Virus record (IMG/VR): IMGVR_UViG_3300025098_000057
Span: 1 to 54,767 of that record
DNA length: 54,767 nucleotides
Direction: 5' to 3' (one strand)
Origin: a virus
Part shown: positions 46,653 through 54,767 of the stretch, one piece after another
Layout of the letters: each line of letters starts with the position of its first letter
Numbering within the stretch: position 1 is the stretch's first letter
Translations under genes and position numbers: made by a program
The notes under the pieces: model-generated
What the model saw: only the letters and a program-made list of their open reading frames with translations
Database searches by the model: none
Told to the model about the DNA's origin: nothing

Positions 46653-47297
46653 TTAAACAATTGTTGGTACTACCCCTTCATAACAAAGGAATTCAAAATT
46701 TGCTATTACTGTTCCTGTAGCATTTGCACCTGGACCACTTTGATTTGCAACTACAGATAAAGTAAAGTCTACCTGTGCGCCAGTCGTACTTTCAAGTATT
46801 GCCATTGAATCAGTTGCTAAACCATTACCTGTAAGGCTGTCCTGAAGTTCAGCTCCATTTTGTAATACATTAATTACATTTGAACTTAAACTAATATCGG
46901 TACATACTACAACACCTTTCATTTCCCAAGGTAGGTAATAACCTTCATTACCTTCTCCCGGAACTTCTGGAATATTAACTGAAACTAACTCAGTAAGTTC
47001 ATTAGAGGTTGCTTGAAGCGCTCCTATGATAGTTAACTTCCAACCTTCTTGTACAGTACCATTGCTAAATGTAATTCTTGTTGCTGTTTTTTGCAAAACG
47101 CTAGACGGTAGAGCTGCCGTAGATGATTCAAATTGGTCAGAAACCAACTGCAAACCTACCTCCGCTGCTTGTCCCACAGCATTAACATGAGATAGCCTAG
47201 CTACTTGAATTGTACTATCTCCTTTCTTTCCAGCTCGTATATCTTTTTTAATATACTTATCTGGGAAGAGTGCTTTTATTCTTTCTATAAATGCCAT
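46653..47297 (-). CDS. Probable head decoration or minor structural protein (214 aa)
   Basis: A short basic helical N-terminus (FIERIKALFPDKYIKKDIRA) precedes a largely beta-strand body rich in Ser, Thr, Val and Gly (GWKLTIIGALQATSN, MKGVVVCTDISLSSNVINVL, VIANFEFLCYEG). This composition fits a jelly-roll-like decoration, collar or connector subunit. It starts 66 nt after the major capsid stop, just past the capsid-gene terminator, with no clear copy of the recurrent promoter element between, so its expression may depend on read-through. No named family was recognised. Confidence 0.55.
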   Translation of the reverse strand: MAFIERIKALFPDKYIKKDIRAGKKGDSTIQVARLSHVNAVGQAAEVGLQLVSDQFESSTAALPSSVLQKTATRITFSNGTVQEGWKLTIIGALQATSNELTELVSVNIPEVPGEGNEGYYLPWEMKGVVVCTDISLSSNVINVLQNGAELQDSLTGNGLATDSMAILESTTGAQVDFTLSVVANQSGPGANATGTVIANFEFLCYEGVVPTIV

Positions 47298-47322
47298 TTT
47301 TTAAAGTTTTAAAATATTAAAT

Positions 47323-47348
47323 AAAAAAGGGGAGAATGAACTCCCCTT
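47323..47348 (-). terminator. Rho-independent terminator after the major capsid gene
   Basis: On the minus strand AAGGGGAG-TTCATT-CTCCCCTT forms a perfect 8-bp stem followed by TTTTATTT, 15 nt past the capsid stop codon. Confidence 0.9.
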
Positions 47349-47362
47349 AATAATTGTCATTC

Positions 47363-48982
47363 TTAGAATGATCCTCCAGTAACTGGGTTTCTCATTACAA
47401 TTTTTAGAACTTTAGTTGGATCCTTAACCCAAATAGCTGGCATTGTTTGAGTCATATAAACTCTATAGCCATTGAACTGTCCAGTAGAAGCAAACCCTTG
47501 AGTTCGTCCCATGTAGTCCATTGTACCATTTTGGTAGAACCACTTAAGTTGATTATCCCATGATAATTTCAATAAGTGAATGTTATCATTTCCATTCTCA
47601 GTTACATCAAAAATGATAAAGCTAAATGAGCTAAGAGGACGTCCATCAATTAATGGGTTCTCAATATCATTAGTATGTAAGTTATCAAATGCTGGGTTAA
47701 GTACAAACTTAACATTAGCAAGGAAAGGAATAGTAAAGCTTGTGTAAGCAAAACCAAAATCAAGATCCATACCTTGTCCAGTTACTGCACCAATATCAGA
47801 AGCATTTTGAACTAATCCAGAACCATATACTTCATCAGCAATAGCTTTGTTAATTAATTGCATACCACCAATACCAGTCTGTACAATAAGCTGACGCTGT
47901 GGGTCTGGCCCCTTGAACTCAACTTTCCCTTGGTAGAAATTGTAAAGTTCAGATTTAAACATATCAAGTGTAAAGCTAGACTTGTTGTATACTCTTTTAA
48001 ATGAGTTATCCAACTGTGACCAAAGACCAACAGATAAACGAATATCATCCGGACCGTCTTGTCTAATTCTACCACCTTTACCCCACATAAGGTAAGTTTC
48101 AATATCATTTGCAATTTTTGACAAATGAGCTGCTTCCATATTAGTAATGAAAGTCTTAGTAAGAGTACCGCTTTCAAAAGCTTCTCTTGCACCTGATTTA
48201 CCCATAGTAGTTACTAAGTCTTCAATAGAAGATACCGATGGATTATTAGGATCTTGATTAAAGTTTCTCCAGATCTCAGTTACAGGTACTGTACCATCAG
48301 CATTCAATCCACCTTTGATCATAAGATCAGCACGAGATGAAATAGAATAATGAACGTGTGCTTCTGCTCCACCTACATAATTGTAGAATTCGCGGAAACC
48401 AGATCCTGTCTCAATGTCAGAAAATCTTTCACCATACTCACCACGAGCAGAACCTTTACGGAAATACTTAGTTCCAGGAACCATGTAAAGTGTAGGGTCT
48501 AAAGTAGCAGCACTGTTGTTATTTACTAACTGTACAGTATAAATGAACCCGTCACCAGCTGGGATAATATCATCAGCAGTAATGTAAAGTTCAAGTCCAT
48601 TGTACTTGTCATAAGTAATAATGTCACCATGACCAAATGCACGCTTAGAAAGCTTCACTTGGAAAGTAGTTCCATCTGCACCTACAGGATTTCCACCTGT
48701 TAAATCTTGGACAACAAACGGTAGATCTTGTGCAATTGGTGTTTGCCATTTGTACTCACCGCGAGCATTGTCAACTAAAATTGTGTTCTTTCCACCAAAA
48801 GACGCCATTTGATAAAGGGGCATTTCAACTTTTTGAGTCATAGCCCACAAATCAACAGGTCCCATATCCATAGGCTCAGAAGATCCAAGCATCTGGGTAA
48901 GGTGATAAGAATCAACGTGAGATGAAGCTTTATAAGCAGTATCTCTAAGGAAAATTCCATTGTTTAAAACTGGAGTTGCCAT
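47363..48982 (-). CDS. Major capsid protein (crAss-like, HK97 fold expected), 539 aa
   Basis: The gene has the right size and place: two genes after the portal, with a scaffold-like gene directly upstream and a strong terminator after it. The sequence contains segments I associate with crAss major capsid proteins, such as HVDSYHLTQMLGSSEPMDMG at the N-terminus, AHVHYSISSRADLMIKGG in the middle and a C-terminal domain with FAYTSFTIPFLANVKFV and RPLSSFSFIIFDV. The protein is soluble, has no membrane helix and ends in PVTGGSF. No obvious N-terminal propeptide is seen. Many copies are expected to form the icosahedral shell. The family call is from memory of related sequences and from context. Confidence 0.8.
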   Translation of the reverse strand: MATPVLNNGIFLRDTAYKASSHVDSYHLTQMLGSSEPMDMGPVDLWAMTQKVEMPLYQMASFGGKNTILVDNARGEYKWQTPIAQDLPFVVQDLTGGNPVGADGTTFQVKLSKRAFGHGDIITYDKYNGLELYITADDIIPAGDGFIYTVQLVNNNSAATLDPTLYMVPGTKYFRKGSARGEYGERFSDIETGSGFREFYNYVGGAEAHVHYSISSRADLMIKGGLNADGTVPVTEIWRNFNQDPNNPSVSSIEDLVTTMGKSGAREAFESGTLTKTFITNMEAAHLSKIANDIETYLMWGKGGRIRQDGPDDIRLSVGLWSQLDNSFKRVYNKSSFTLDMFKSELYNFYQGKVEFKGPDPQRQLIVQTGIGGMQLINKAIADEVYGSGLVQNASDIGAVTGQGMDLDFGFAYTSFTIPFLANVKFVLNPAFDNLHTNDIENPLIDGRPLSSFSFIIFDVTENGNDNIHLLKLSWDNQLKWFYQNGTMDYMGRTQGFASTGQFNGYRVYMTQTMPAIWVKDPTKVLKIVMRNPVTGGSF

Positions 48983-49025
48983 AATTGATTGTTTTGTTAT
49001 TTGTTATTAATTATATATTTGATTG

Positions 49026-50315
49026 TTACATCCGTTTAAAAATATTATTAGCTCTTTGAATCTTTCTCTTTGGCTTACTAGATCTTTCCTTTTGATCTAC
49101 ACCTAGAGAATTACCACCACTATTAGATTGCTCAGTCTTCAGCTTTCTTACTGTATCAGCTACAGTTTTTTGAGCTCCTTTCTCCATGATTTTTGATTTA
49201 TATCCGTTAGGATCTGATAATAACCATAATGCTTCAGTTATTAAATCATAGTTAGGTTCTACAAACTGGTACTTTTCTAATAGGTGACCTAATAAATTTG
49301 TGTTATTTCCATTAACTGATGGGTATGCTGGTTGAACAAGTCCATTGAACAGCATTGATTGAGTTTTCTTATCTACTTTAAGATCTCCTACTGTACCACC
49401 TTTTAATGTTTCATATACATTTGACATGTATTCTTTAGATGCTTTTTCTTGCTGCTTCTTTTTTAGCTCTTGTTCTTGTAGTTTTTGAGCAACAATTTTC
49501 TCTTGCATCTTATCTAATTTTGGTTTAAACTTAGAAGCTTGCTGTTGAAGCTTACCTAAGTCTTTCCAAATTTCAATTTCATCAGCTATTTCTTCTTGAG
49601 TTCCGTACCCAGTTGCTGATAAATATTCTGTTATAATTTTTTCTTGGTCCTTTTCTTTATCTAAAGAAAGTTCTTTTGATTCTTCTACATGAGAAAGAGT
49701 TTTAAATAAACCCTTTAAATCTTGACCACCATCTGCAACATATCTTGCTGCAACTTTTAATTCTGGAGGAAGCGCATCAAAGAATTTTTTAGGTGTTTCT
49801 CTTCTAACTTCATTAGCTTTTTCTTCTAAATTAGCTTGAATTAATTCTTCCCAATCTTTAGCAGAATATTCTTCTAAAGGCTTATCATCATCAAAAGGGA
49901 CTATCTTATCATCTTTAATAAGTTTAGAAAATACATCACTAATGCCGCTAATCTTTTTTCTACCTCTCGTTTCAGTAGATGTAGTTTCATTTGAAGATTC
50001 TAATTCATCATTTTCAGAAGCTAAGTCATCAATAATTGAAGCTACATCTTCAGAACTAGCTTCAGCAACAGGCGCTTCCTCTGGAGCAGCTTCAGCAGCA
50101 GGTGCTTCTGCAGCTTCCGTAGTTTCTTCAACAACTGGTTTTTTAACAGGAGTATCAAAACTCATATCTGGTGTTGCACTAGAAAGGTCTGAAAAAATGT
50201 TTTTTGGTTTAGATGACTCATCTGCAATAACAACATTATCCGCACCCGCTGGAAAAATTTCCTCTAAGTTTACTTCTTCTGTTGTTACGTTTGTATTCAT
50301 TGTATTATCACTCAT
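49026..50315 (-). CDS. Putative scaffolding / internal head protein (429 aa)
   Basis: Residues 1-115 are acidic and Ala/Glu/Pro-rich (EETTEAAEAPAAEAAPEEAP) and probably disordered. Residues about 120-210 are mixed, then a long Gln/Lys/Glu-rich coiled coil (about 250-300, LQEQELKKKQQEKASKEYMS) follows, and the C-terminus is strongly basic (RSSKPKRKIQRANNIFKRM). An acidic start, coiled coil and basic tail next to the capsid gene is the classic scaffold layout. A TGTATATTAT element lies about 35 nt upstream, and the leader AAAACCAACAAAAA precedes the ATG. Alternative: an internal capsid protein. No protease motif is seen. Confidence 0.62.
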   Translation of the reverse strand: MSDNTMNTNVTTEEVNLEEIFPAGADNVVIADESSKPKNIFSDLSSATPDMSFDTPVKKPVVEETTEAAEAPAAEAAPEEAPVAEASSEDVASIIDDLASENDELESSNETTSTETRGRKKISGISDVFSKLIKDDKIVPFDDDKPLEEYSAKDWEELIQANLEEKANEVRRETPKKFFDALPPELKVAARYVADGGQDLKGLFKTLSHVEESKELSLDKEKDQEKIITEYLSATGYGTQEEIADEIEIWKDLGKLQQQASKFKPKLDKMQEKIVAQKLQEQELKKKQQEKASKEYMSNVYETLKGGTVGDLKVDKKTQSMLFNGLVQPAYPSVNGNNTNLLGHLLEKYQFVEPNYDLITEALWLLSDPNGYKSKIMEKGAQKTVADTVRKLKTEQSNSGGNSLGVDQKERSSKPKRKIQRANNIFKRM

Positions 50316-50350
50316 TTTTTGTTGGTTTTAAGAATGTTTATAATCTATAC

Positions 50351-50365
50351 ATATATAATATACAT
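50351..50365 (-). promoter_or_regulatory. Candidate late promoter element (ATGTATATTATATAT)
   Basis: The minus strand contains the TGTATATTAT core 35 nt upstream of the ATG of the scaffold-like gene, in the 146-nt gap that also holds a weak hairpin. The TTTTG lead-in seen in other copies is replaced by TTCATG. Confidence 0.4.
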
Positions 50366-50395
50366 GAATCTTTTTATATAAACTTATTTTATTTT

Positions 50396-50436
50396 AAAAA
50401 AAGTAAAGATTTTAAGCAGTATATAGCTAACGCTAT
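50396..50436 (-). terminator. Weak terminator-like hairpin after the fibre gene
   Basis: On the minus strand ATAGC-GTTA-GCTAT forms a 5-bp hairpin, followed about 20 nt later by a run of seven T residues. It is much weaker than the other terminators of this window. Confidence 0.3.
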
Positions 50437-50461
50437 TTCTAAGTTTTTAGTAAACTTATAT

Positions 50462-51382
50462 TTAATAAACTTTAGCACCTATATTAAATGCTTCTTGTGA
50501 TGCTCCGCCTGAATTATTAGCAGTTATTATAAGATATTGATCTATAGTCCAATCAATAGAATATGTATCAAATGTACTACCTGTTTGAAAGTAAGGACAA
50601 TTATCATCTTGAGTTCCGCTATCTTGAGCATATGTTCCTATAGAATCAACATAAAAATCTCTTCCTACAGTCATAGCTCTAGTAGAACTTTTCATTTTAT
50701 GAACTTGAACTAAATAATTTGTACCTGATAAATTTGTAGTATCAGAAATGTACATTTTTGCTAAACATTGCGCACCTGCTCCACTTACTATTTTAGTAAA
50801 CATTGCTTTATAACTAAATACATCTCCTGTAGTAAAACTATTAGCTGGAATAAGAATAGAGTTGAGCCTAACTTGTGCTGTACTTGAACCTGTACCACTT
50901 TTATTAACAACTGATGCACTAAAACCTGATCCTGGAACACCTTGAGGCCCTTGCAAACCTTGCAATGCTAAAAAATCCCAATCTGTGTTAGGAGGATCTG
51001 GTAAAACTGCTGGAGGAGTTGGTGCTGGAATAGCAAACTTAGCTACATAGCTAGAACCACCAAAAAATACTACATCTCCTTTAGAGTAACCTGCTGTATT
51101 ATCAAATGCCCCTAAAAAGTTTAAACCTGTAGCTCCTGGAGTACCCGGTACACCCTGAATACCTTGAGGGCCTTGAGGTCCTGTCGGCCCAGTTGCACCT
51201 GGCTCACCTTGCGGTCCTGCTAATTGACTTTTTAAAACACTTCCCGCTATTACTTTAGAATCATATTCCGGAAGTTTATTTGCTGAAGTATTTCTCGCAA
51301 TATGAACTACATCATCATCTTTTATTTCTGATATAAACCTATCTCTATTAATTAAACTTAATATTGTTTGTAGTATTTGCAT
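50462..51382 (-). CDS. Collagen-like fibre protein with carbohydrate-binding-like segment (306 aa)
   Basis: After an N-terminal part of about 55 residues come ten Gly-X-Y triplets (GPQGEPGATGPTGPQGPQG and on), which form a collagen-type trimeric rod. A segment NFLGAFDNTAGYSKGDVVFF with YVAK and a later W resembles CBM5/12-type chitin or sugar-binding modules of phage fibres. A shorter GLQGPQGVPG follows, then a beta-rich C-terminal head of about 150 residues. Its ATG overlaps the portal stop (TAATG), so it is translated together with the portal. Role: a head or tail fibre exposed on the virion, by composition. Confidence 0.75.
   Translation of the reverse strand: MQILQTILSLINRDRFISEIKDDDVVHIARNTSANKLPEYDSKVIAGSVLKSQLAGPQGEPGATGPTGPQGPQGIQGVPGTPGATGLNFLGAFDNTAGYSKGDVVFFGGSSYVAKFAIPAPTPPAVLPDPPNTDWDFLALQGLQGPQGVPGSGFSASVVNKSGTGSSTAQVRLNSILIPANSFTTGDVFSYKAMFTKIVSGAGAQCLAKMYISDTTNLSGTNYLVQVHKMKSSTRAMTVGRDFYVDSIGTYAQDSGTQDDNCPYFQTGSTFDTYSIDWTIDQYLIITANNSGGASQEAFNIGAKVY
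51125..51217 (-). repeat. Collagen-like Gly-X-Y triplet repeat region
   Basis: 31 residues with Gly at every third position, rich in Pro, Gln and Thr, within the 306-aa fibre gene. Confidence 0.9.
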
Positions 51383-54147
51383 TATTTATCTTTTTTATCT
51401 TTTTTATCTTTTTTAGCTTTTAAATCATATTGATTTTTATTCTCTCTTGCTATTTCAAGTTCTGTATTTGCTATATCTCTTCTAGTTGCTAAAGCCTCTT
51501 TATCAACCTGCATTTTATCTTGATCTTGAGATGCCTTCATTGCAAACTGTTCTCTTTTCATATTCATTTGATCTCTATACTGAGATGTTTTTTGAATAGA
51601 TTCCATAGCATCAGTATAGTCACTTACCAAGTTTTGATTTACATCTTGACCTTGACCATATCCCGCAGCTTTAATTTCGGCAACCGTAATATCTTTTTGT
51701 CTTTCTTTTTCATTTTCTTGCTGTTCAAACTGAAGTTTCATTTGTTCTTCTTGTTGTTTAGCTTGAATTTGTTGTTGTTGCATCTCCTGTTGCTGCTGCA
51801 TCTCTTGCTGTCTTTGAGCTTGAGTTTTCATTTCAGCATCTTTAAGAATATCCGAAACTTCTGCAATAGATTCAGCTTTAATAACATTACCTAAATCATA
51901 GATGCTAGCACCTGTTGTATTATTAGTTAATGCCATTTGCTTCAGTTGATCAAGAACTGCTCTATGATTTGTTTTTGTTGTAGCAAAAATATTAAAGTCT
52001 CTAAGTAATAAATCAGTACCATTTATTGTAAAGTTTACTTTCTCAGCTTTAGAGCTAATATATTGAAGTCTTATACTTGGATTGTTACTATAATAAAACT
52101 GAGCTAAATCAGTTCTCATTTGATGAACTCTAGGCATTAGATGATCAGAGTGTTGAGTAAAATAGATTTCTGTTTGAGCATATGACTGATTAAGAGCTTG
52201 TGTAACACCTGTTGCTGTTTCTTGTGCAACTGGAGCACCAAGTCTTTGTGGGTTTATACCAATAGCATCAAAAGCTTGTTGTTTAAAATAATTAGCTAAT
52301 TGTATCCTAGACATTAATCTACTAGTCTGCTCCATATTTAGAGTCTGATAGTGATTAAAGTTTGTAGCATTTTCTGTATTTGTAATAGATGTATCTAAGG
52401 GAAGCATGCTAAAATCTTTCATAGCAGTCCATGCTTTAGCATAATTATTTTTACCCCAATCTTCATCCATTGAGTGTCTGGGTAATGCATTCTGGTCAAA
52501 CATTATAACTGTACCAAGTTCATCAACTAAGATATCTGCAATTTGATTATTAACCATATTATAACCAACTTGATAAGCCTTCATTAAATCAACTAATGAA
52601 GTTGACTTTGTATTTCTATCAGAAAATACCCTTCCTTCTATAGGGAGTTTGCATCCGTAAAGTGTACTATTCCCTTTAAACTGAAAAGGAACGCGTCCAG
52701 GCTTCTTTCTATTAATACCTAAGTATATTGGATTTATATTATCTCCCATATTAGATCTCCAAAATGCAGGTAGATTTGGTCCAATTTTTACACCACCGCA
52801 AACTTCATTTATCCATATCCACTCAACATGCTCACCATAAACTAAGTTCTCTTTACTTTTTTGTTTAAATATTGAAGTATCATATATAGGTTTTTCTGTA
52901 ACCTTAAATGTTTCATCAATTATTTCTTGAAATATCTCCCCTGTTTTATCAATCTTTGTAAGATGTCCTACTTTTCTTTGAGTTTTCCAATAAGTTGTTG
53001 TTACACGCATTAACTCAGCTTCACCCCATGTGGTAACATCATCGCTTTCATTTAGAATCATACTAACAATATCACCACCTCTAGCAGGATCATCAGACCA
53101 ATTACTTACAAATTGTCTATATGCCAAACCTGGCTGATTAGTATTCCACTCATGTGATCTGGAAGCATCATAATAAGATCCATCATTTTGCATACCATTG
53201 ACCTGATATAGTGCGGATCTTGCGGGATAAATCTCTTGCAATGAGTGAAGCTGACCTTCATTCATTAAATATCCATACTTATCTATAACATCTGCAACAG
53301 TCATTAAATCAACTTTACCTGCAAAGTTTGAATCTGATATATATCTTACATCTGGTGACTTTTGATAAAATGTTAAAACAGGATTCCATAGTTCAACATC
53401 ATAATCATCTTCATACATTTTAAAATGCCAAAACTCTCTATCTGTAATAAGCATATCTCTAAAGCCTCTTTCCTCAAGCTCTTGCATTTTAAATCTTTCT
53501 TCATCAACATTTAATTGATGACTAGCCCACTCTTCTACCAAACTTCTATAGTCTTTAGAAAAGAAATCTTCTATCTCAGGAAGAGACTTTAAATTTTCAG
53601 GTGACATTTGCTGTTGAACTTCTTCTGATTGAAAATCAGCTCCCATCTCTAACATCTTTGACATAAGTTGAGCTTGTGCATCCGCTAAAAGATTTTCTTC
53701 TACCATTGCTCGTTTCTGCTCAAGCATTTCATTATAAGAAAGATCATCTACAGCTCTAAATTGAACTTTAGAATATCTTTTTTCAAACTCACCACACAAT
53801 ACGTTAACAACATTAGGTATGATTGGATAAAACTTTAGCTCAAGTGCACTTTCATCTTCTTTTGTAAGCACATCTATTAATTGCCTTTGCTCATTATCTT
53901 CTTCAACAATATAATCAGTCTTGTCAATTATACCCTTTGCCAGTTTATAATTTTTTAAAAGCTTTCTTGCATTTCTTCTTAGAAACTCTAAGCCTTGTAA
54001 TTCAAGCCAATCTAAGTTCCAAGCATACCAATCATCATCTTTCTTTTTTGCAGGAAGAAATTGTATTGGTTGAGTTAAGCTGGAAGATGTTGGATATCCG
54101 TCACCTTTAGCTCCATTTTTTAACTGTAATGCATTAAATACTTTCAT
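51382..54147 (-). CDS. Portal protein (crAss-like), 921 aa
   Basis: It lies 2 nt after the large terminase gene and has portal-like architecture: an N-terminal alpha/beta part (NYKLAKGIIDKTDYIVE, FYPIIPNVVNVLCGEFEKRY), a central region with membrane-free strands (EHVEWIWINEVCGGVKIG), a clip/stem-type helical region (MKAYQVGYNMVNNQIADILV, RIQLANYFKQQAFDAIGINP) and a long Gln-rich coiled-coil barrel-like C-terminus. The end is a Lys/Asp tail (KDKKDKKDK). Twelve copies are expected to form the DNA channel at one capsid vertex. The size is larger than typical portals, as usual in Crassvirales. The start at 54147 fits the tight packing with the terminase stop. Confidence 0.85.
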   Translation of the reverse strand: MKVFNALQLKNGAKGDGYPTSSSLTQPIQFLPAKKKDDDWYAWNLDWLELQGLEFLRRNARKLLKNYKLAKGIIDKTDYIVEEDNEQRQLIDVLTKEDESALELKFYPIIPNVVNVLCGEFEKRYSKVQFRAVDDLSYNEMLEQKRAMVEENLLADAQAQLMSKMLEMGADFQSEEVQQQMSPENLKSLPEIEDFFSKDYRSLVEEWASHQLNVDEERFKMQELEERGFRDMLITDREFWHFKMYEDDYDVELWNPVLTFYQKSPDVRYISDSNFAGKVDLMTVADVIDKYGYLMNEGQLHSLQEIYPARSALYQVNGMQNDGSYYDASRSHEWNTNQPGLAYRQFVSNWSDDPARGGDIVSMILNESDDVTTWGEAELMRVTTTYWKTQRKVGHLTKIDKTGEIFQEIIDETFKVTEKPIYDTSIFKQKSKENLVYGEHVEWIWINEVCGGVKIGPNLPAFWRSNMGDNINPIYLGINRKKPGRVPFQFKGNSTLYGCKLPIEGRVFSDRNTKSTSLVDLMKAYQVGYNMVNNQIADILVDELGTVIMFDQNALPRHSMDEDWGKNNYAKAWTAMKDFSMLPLDTSITNTENATNFNHYQTLNMEQTSRLMSRIQLANYFKQQAFDAIGINPQRLGAPVAQETATGVTQALNQSYAQTEIYFTQHSDHLMPRVHQMRTDLAQFYYSNNPSIRLQYISSKAEKVNFTINGTDLLLRDFNIFATTKTNHRAVLDQLKQMALTNNTTGASIYDLGNVIKAESIAEVSDILKDAEMKTQAQRQQEMQQQQEMQQQQIQAKQQEEQMKLQFEQQENEKERQKDITVAEIKAAGYGQGQDVNQNLVSDYTDAMESIQKTSQYRDQMNMKREQFAMKASQDQDKMQVDKEALATRRDIANTELEIARENKNQYDLKAKKDKKDKKDK
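51388..51414 (-). repeat. Three tandem 9-nt units encoding the KKD tail of the portal
   Basis: Three exact copies of atctttttt (plus strand) encode repeated Lys-Lys-Asp at the portal C-terminus; slippage here would change tail length in frame. Confidence 0.85.
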
Positions 54148-54149
54148 AG

Positions 54150-54767
54150 TTATCTTAAGTTCTTAAATCCTGATCTAGGTTTCTTAGTACGCATAGATTT
54201 ATTACGTCCTAAATTTCTAAACGGACTACTCTTTAATTTATACAAATTTTCTGACTTTTGCAAGGGTTTCTCGCTTTCTCTTCTCTTTGCGTAACCCCTG
54301 TTTGCTTGTTGAACTTTAACAAAAGCAACTAAAGCTGAAAAGGCAACAAGTCTATCCACGTTTAATCCCGGATAGTATTGTTGCATTTCTTTTAACAACA
54401 TTGGATCTGGTATTCTTTCAATACCTAAAGTCTTCTTTATAACATTACCATCGTCATCAACTTCTTGATCTATTTCTTCTCTTAAAAATTCTATAGCATA
54501 TGATATAAGATGTGATTTAAACAATGTACCTGTATTTTTCCAACCATATTCTGAATATACAGATCTGTTTGATCCAATGTCTTTTAAAAATACCATTTGG
54601 CTCTTAGGTACTAAATACTTTTGCTTCTTTTTAGATACCATGTAGTTTATAAAATGACTAATATTGTTTTCAACTACGGTCCAAGCATTATACCATTCAA
54701 TTATTAAAAGTAATTGCTCGTGAGTTTTATTTATATCATCATATCTACCTGACCAAGCACATACAAG
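54150..54767 (-). CDS. Terminase large subunit, C-terminal nuclease part (5' end beyond window)
   Basis: The frame is open from the right edge; the internal ATG at 54641 is not the true start, because in-frame coding with clear terminase features continues upstream of it. The visible 205 residues include WSGRYDDINKTHEQLLLIIE and WYNAWTVVENNISHFINYM, typical of the RNase-H-like nuclease domain, where acidic residues bind the metal ions that cut concatemeric DNA. KKQKYLVPKSQMVFLKDIG and a terminal PGLNVDRLVAFSALVAFVKV follow. The C-terminal tail is basic (KSMRTKKPRSGFKNLR). The ATPase half lies outside the window. The portal gene follows after 2 nt, the standard order for tailed phages. Confidence 0.88.
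   Translation of the reverse strand, partial: LVCAWSGRYDDINKTHEQLLLIIEWYNAWTVVENNISHFINYMVSKKKQKYLVPKSQMVFLKDIGSNRSVYSEYGWKNTGTLFKSHLISYAIEFLREEIDQEVDDDGNVIKKTLGIERIPDPMLLKEMQQYYPGLNVDRLVAFSALVAFVKVQQANRGYAKRRESEKPLQKSENLYKLKSSPFRNLGRNKSMRTKKPRSGFKNLR

Noticed and set aside
47854-48192. 112-codon minus-strand frame within the capsid gene
   Set aside because: It is in a shifted frame of the major capsid gene, rich in Leu/Lys/Val, with no start signal and no recognisable domain.
49942-50331. 129-codon plus-strand frame opposite the scaffold-like gene
   Set aside because: It is the antisense of an acidic Ala/Glu/Pro repeat, giving Ser/Ala-rich sequence; the minus-strand protein has scaffold-like layout and an upstream element.
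54639-54641. ATG at 54641 as the start of a separate 163-aa gene
   Set aside because: The frame stays open to the right edge and the upstream residues match the terminase nuclease domain, so this is an internal Met of the large terminase.

Overview
The window reads as part of the structural/late region of a crAss-like phage (order Crassvirales), probably infecting a member of the Bacteroidota. All genes lie on the minus strand, so the functional order runs from the right edge to the left. The DNA is strongly A+T-rich. Most start codons are preceded by A-rich, Shine-Dalgarno-poor leaders, as is usual in Bacteroidota. Stops are mostly TAA, with two TGA and two TAG. The standard code fits throughout, and the 15.7-kb giant gene is free of in-frame stops. 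I see no tRNA, rRNA, CRISPR array, insertion sequence, integrase or reverse transcriptase.

Right part (54.8-46.0 kb), packaging and head: the C-terminal nuclease part of the large terminase (cut by the window edge), a 921-aa portal, a collagen-like/carbohydrate-binding-like fibre, a 429-aa acidic coiled-coil protein that is probably a scaffold or internal head protein, a 539-aa major capsid protein followed by a strong terminator, and two unassigned structural proteins.

Middle (45.9-34.0 kb), connector and fibres: an unassigned 337-aa protein, a ring/adaptor-type 235-aa protein, a 407-aa structural protein, small Cys-rich proteins, a 1191-aa multi-domain adhesin-like protein, an HTH-metallophosphoesterase isolated between two terminators, an unassigned 186-aa protein and two more ring-type proteins. 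Short intergenic gaps carry repeated hairpin terminators and a recurrent TTTTGTATATTAT-like element that is a candidate late promoter.

Left part (34.0-0 kb), muzzle, cargo and injected machinery: a 1833-aa muzzle-type tail protein, then four very large proteins (1407, 851, 924 and 1038 aa) that resemble crAss capsid cargo, and finally a giant protein of at least 5249 aa that runs off the left edge. The giant protein has the DFDID motif of crAss virion RNA polymerases and, about 1950 residues upstream of it, a HEAGH zincin motif. The 1407-aa protein combines a beta-barrel-like region, a Lys/Pro spacer and a lytic-transglycosylase-like domain, which suggests a trans-envelope delivery device.

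A coherent reading, which is inference, is as follows. DNA is packaged through terminase and portal into the capsid. Ring proteins and the muzzle close the tail. Cargo proteins and the giant polymerase polyprotein are loaded in the head, possibly processed by a protease (candidate: the embedded zincin), and ejected to breach the envelope and start early transcription.
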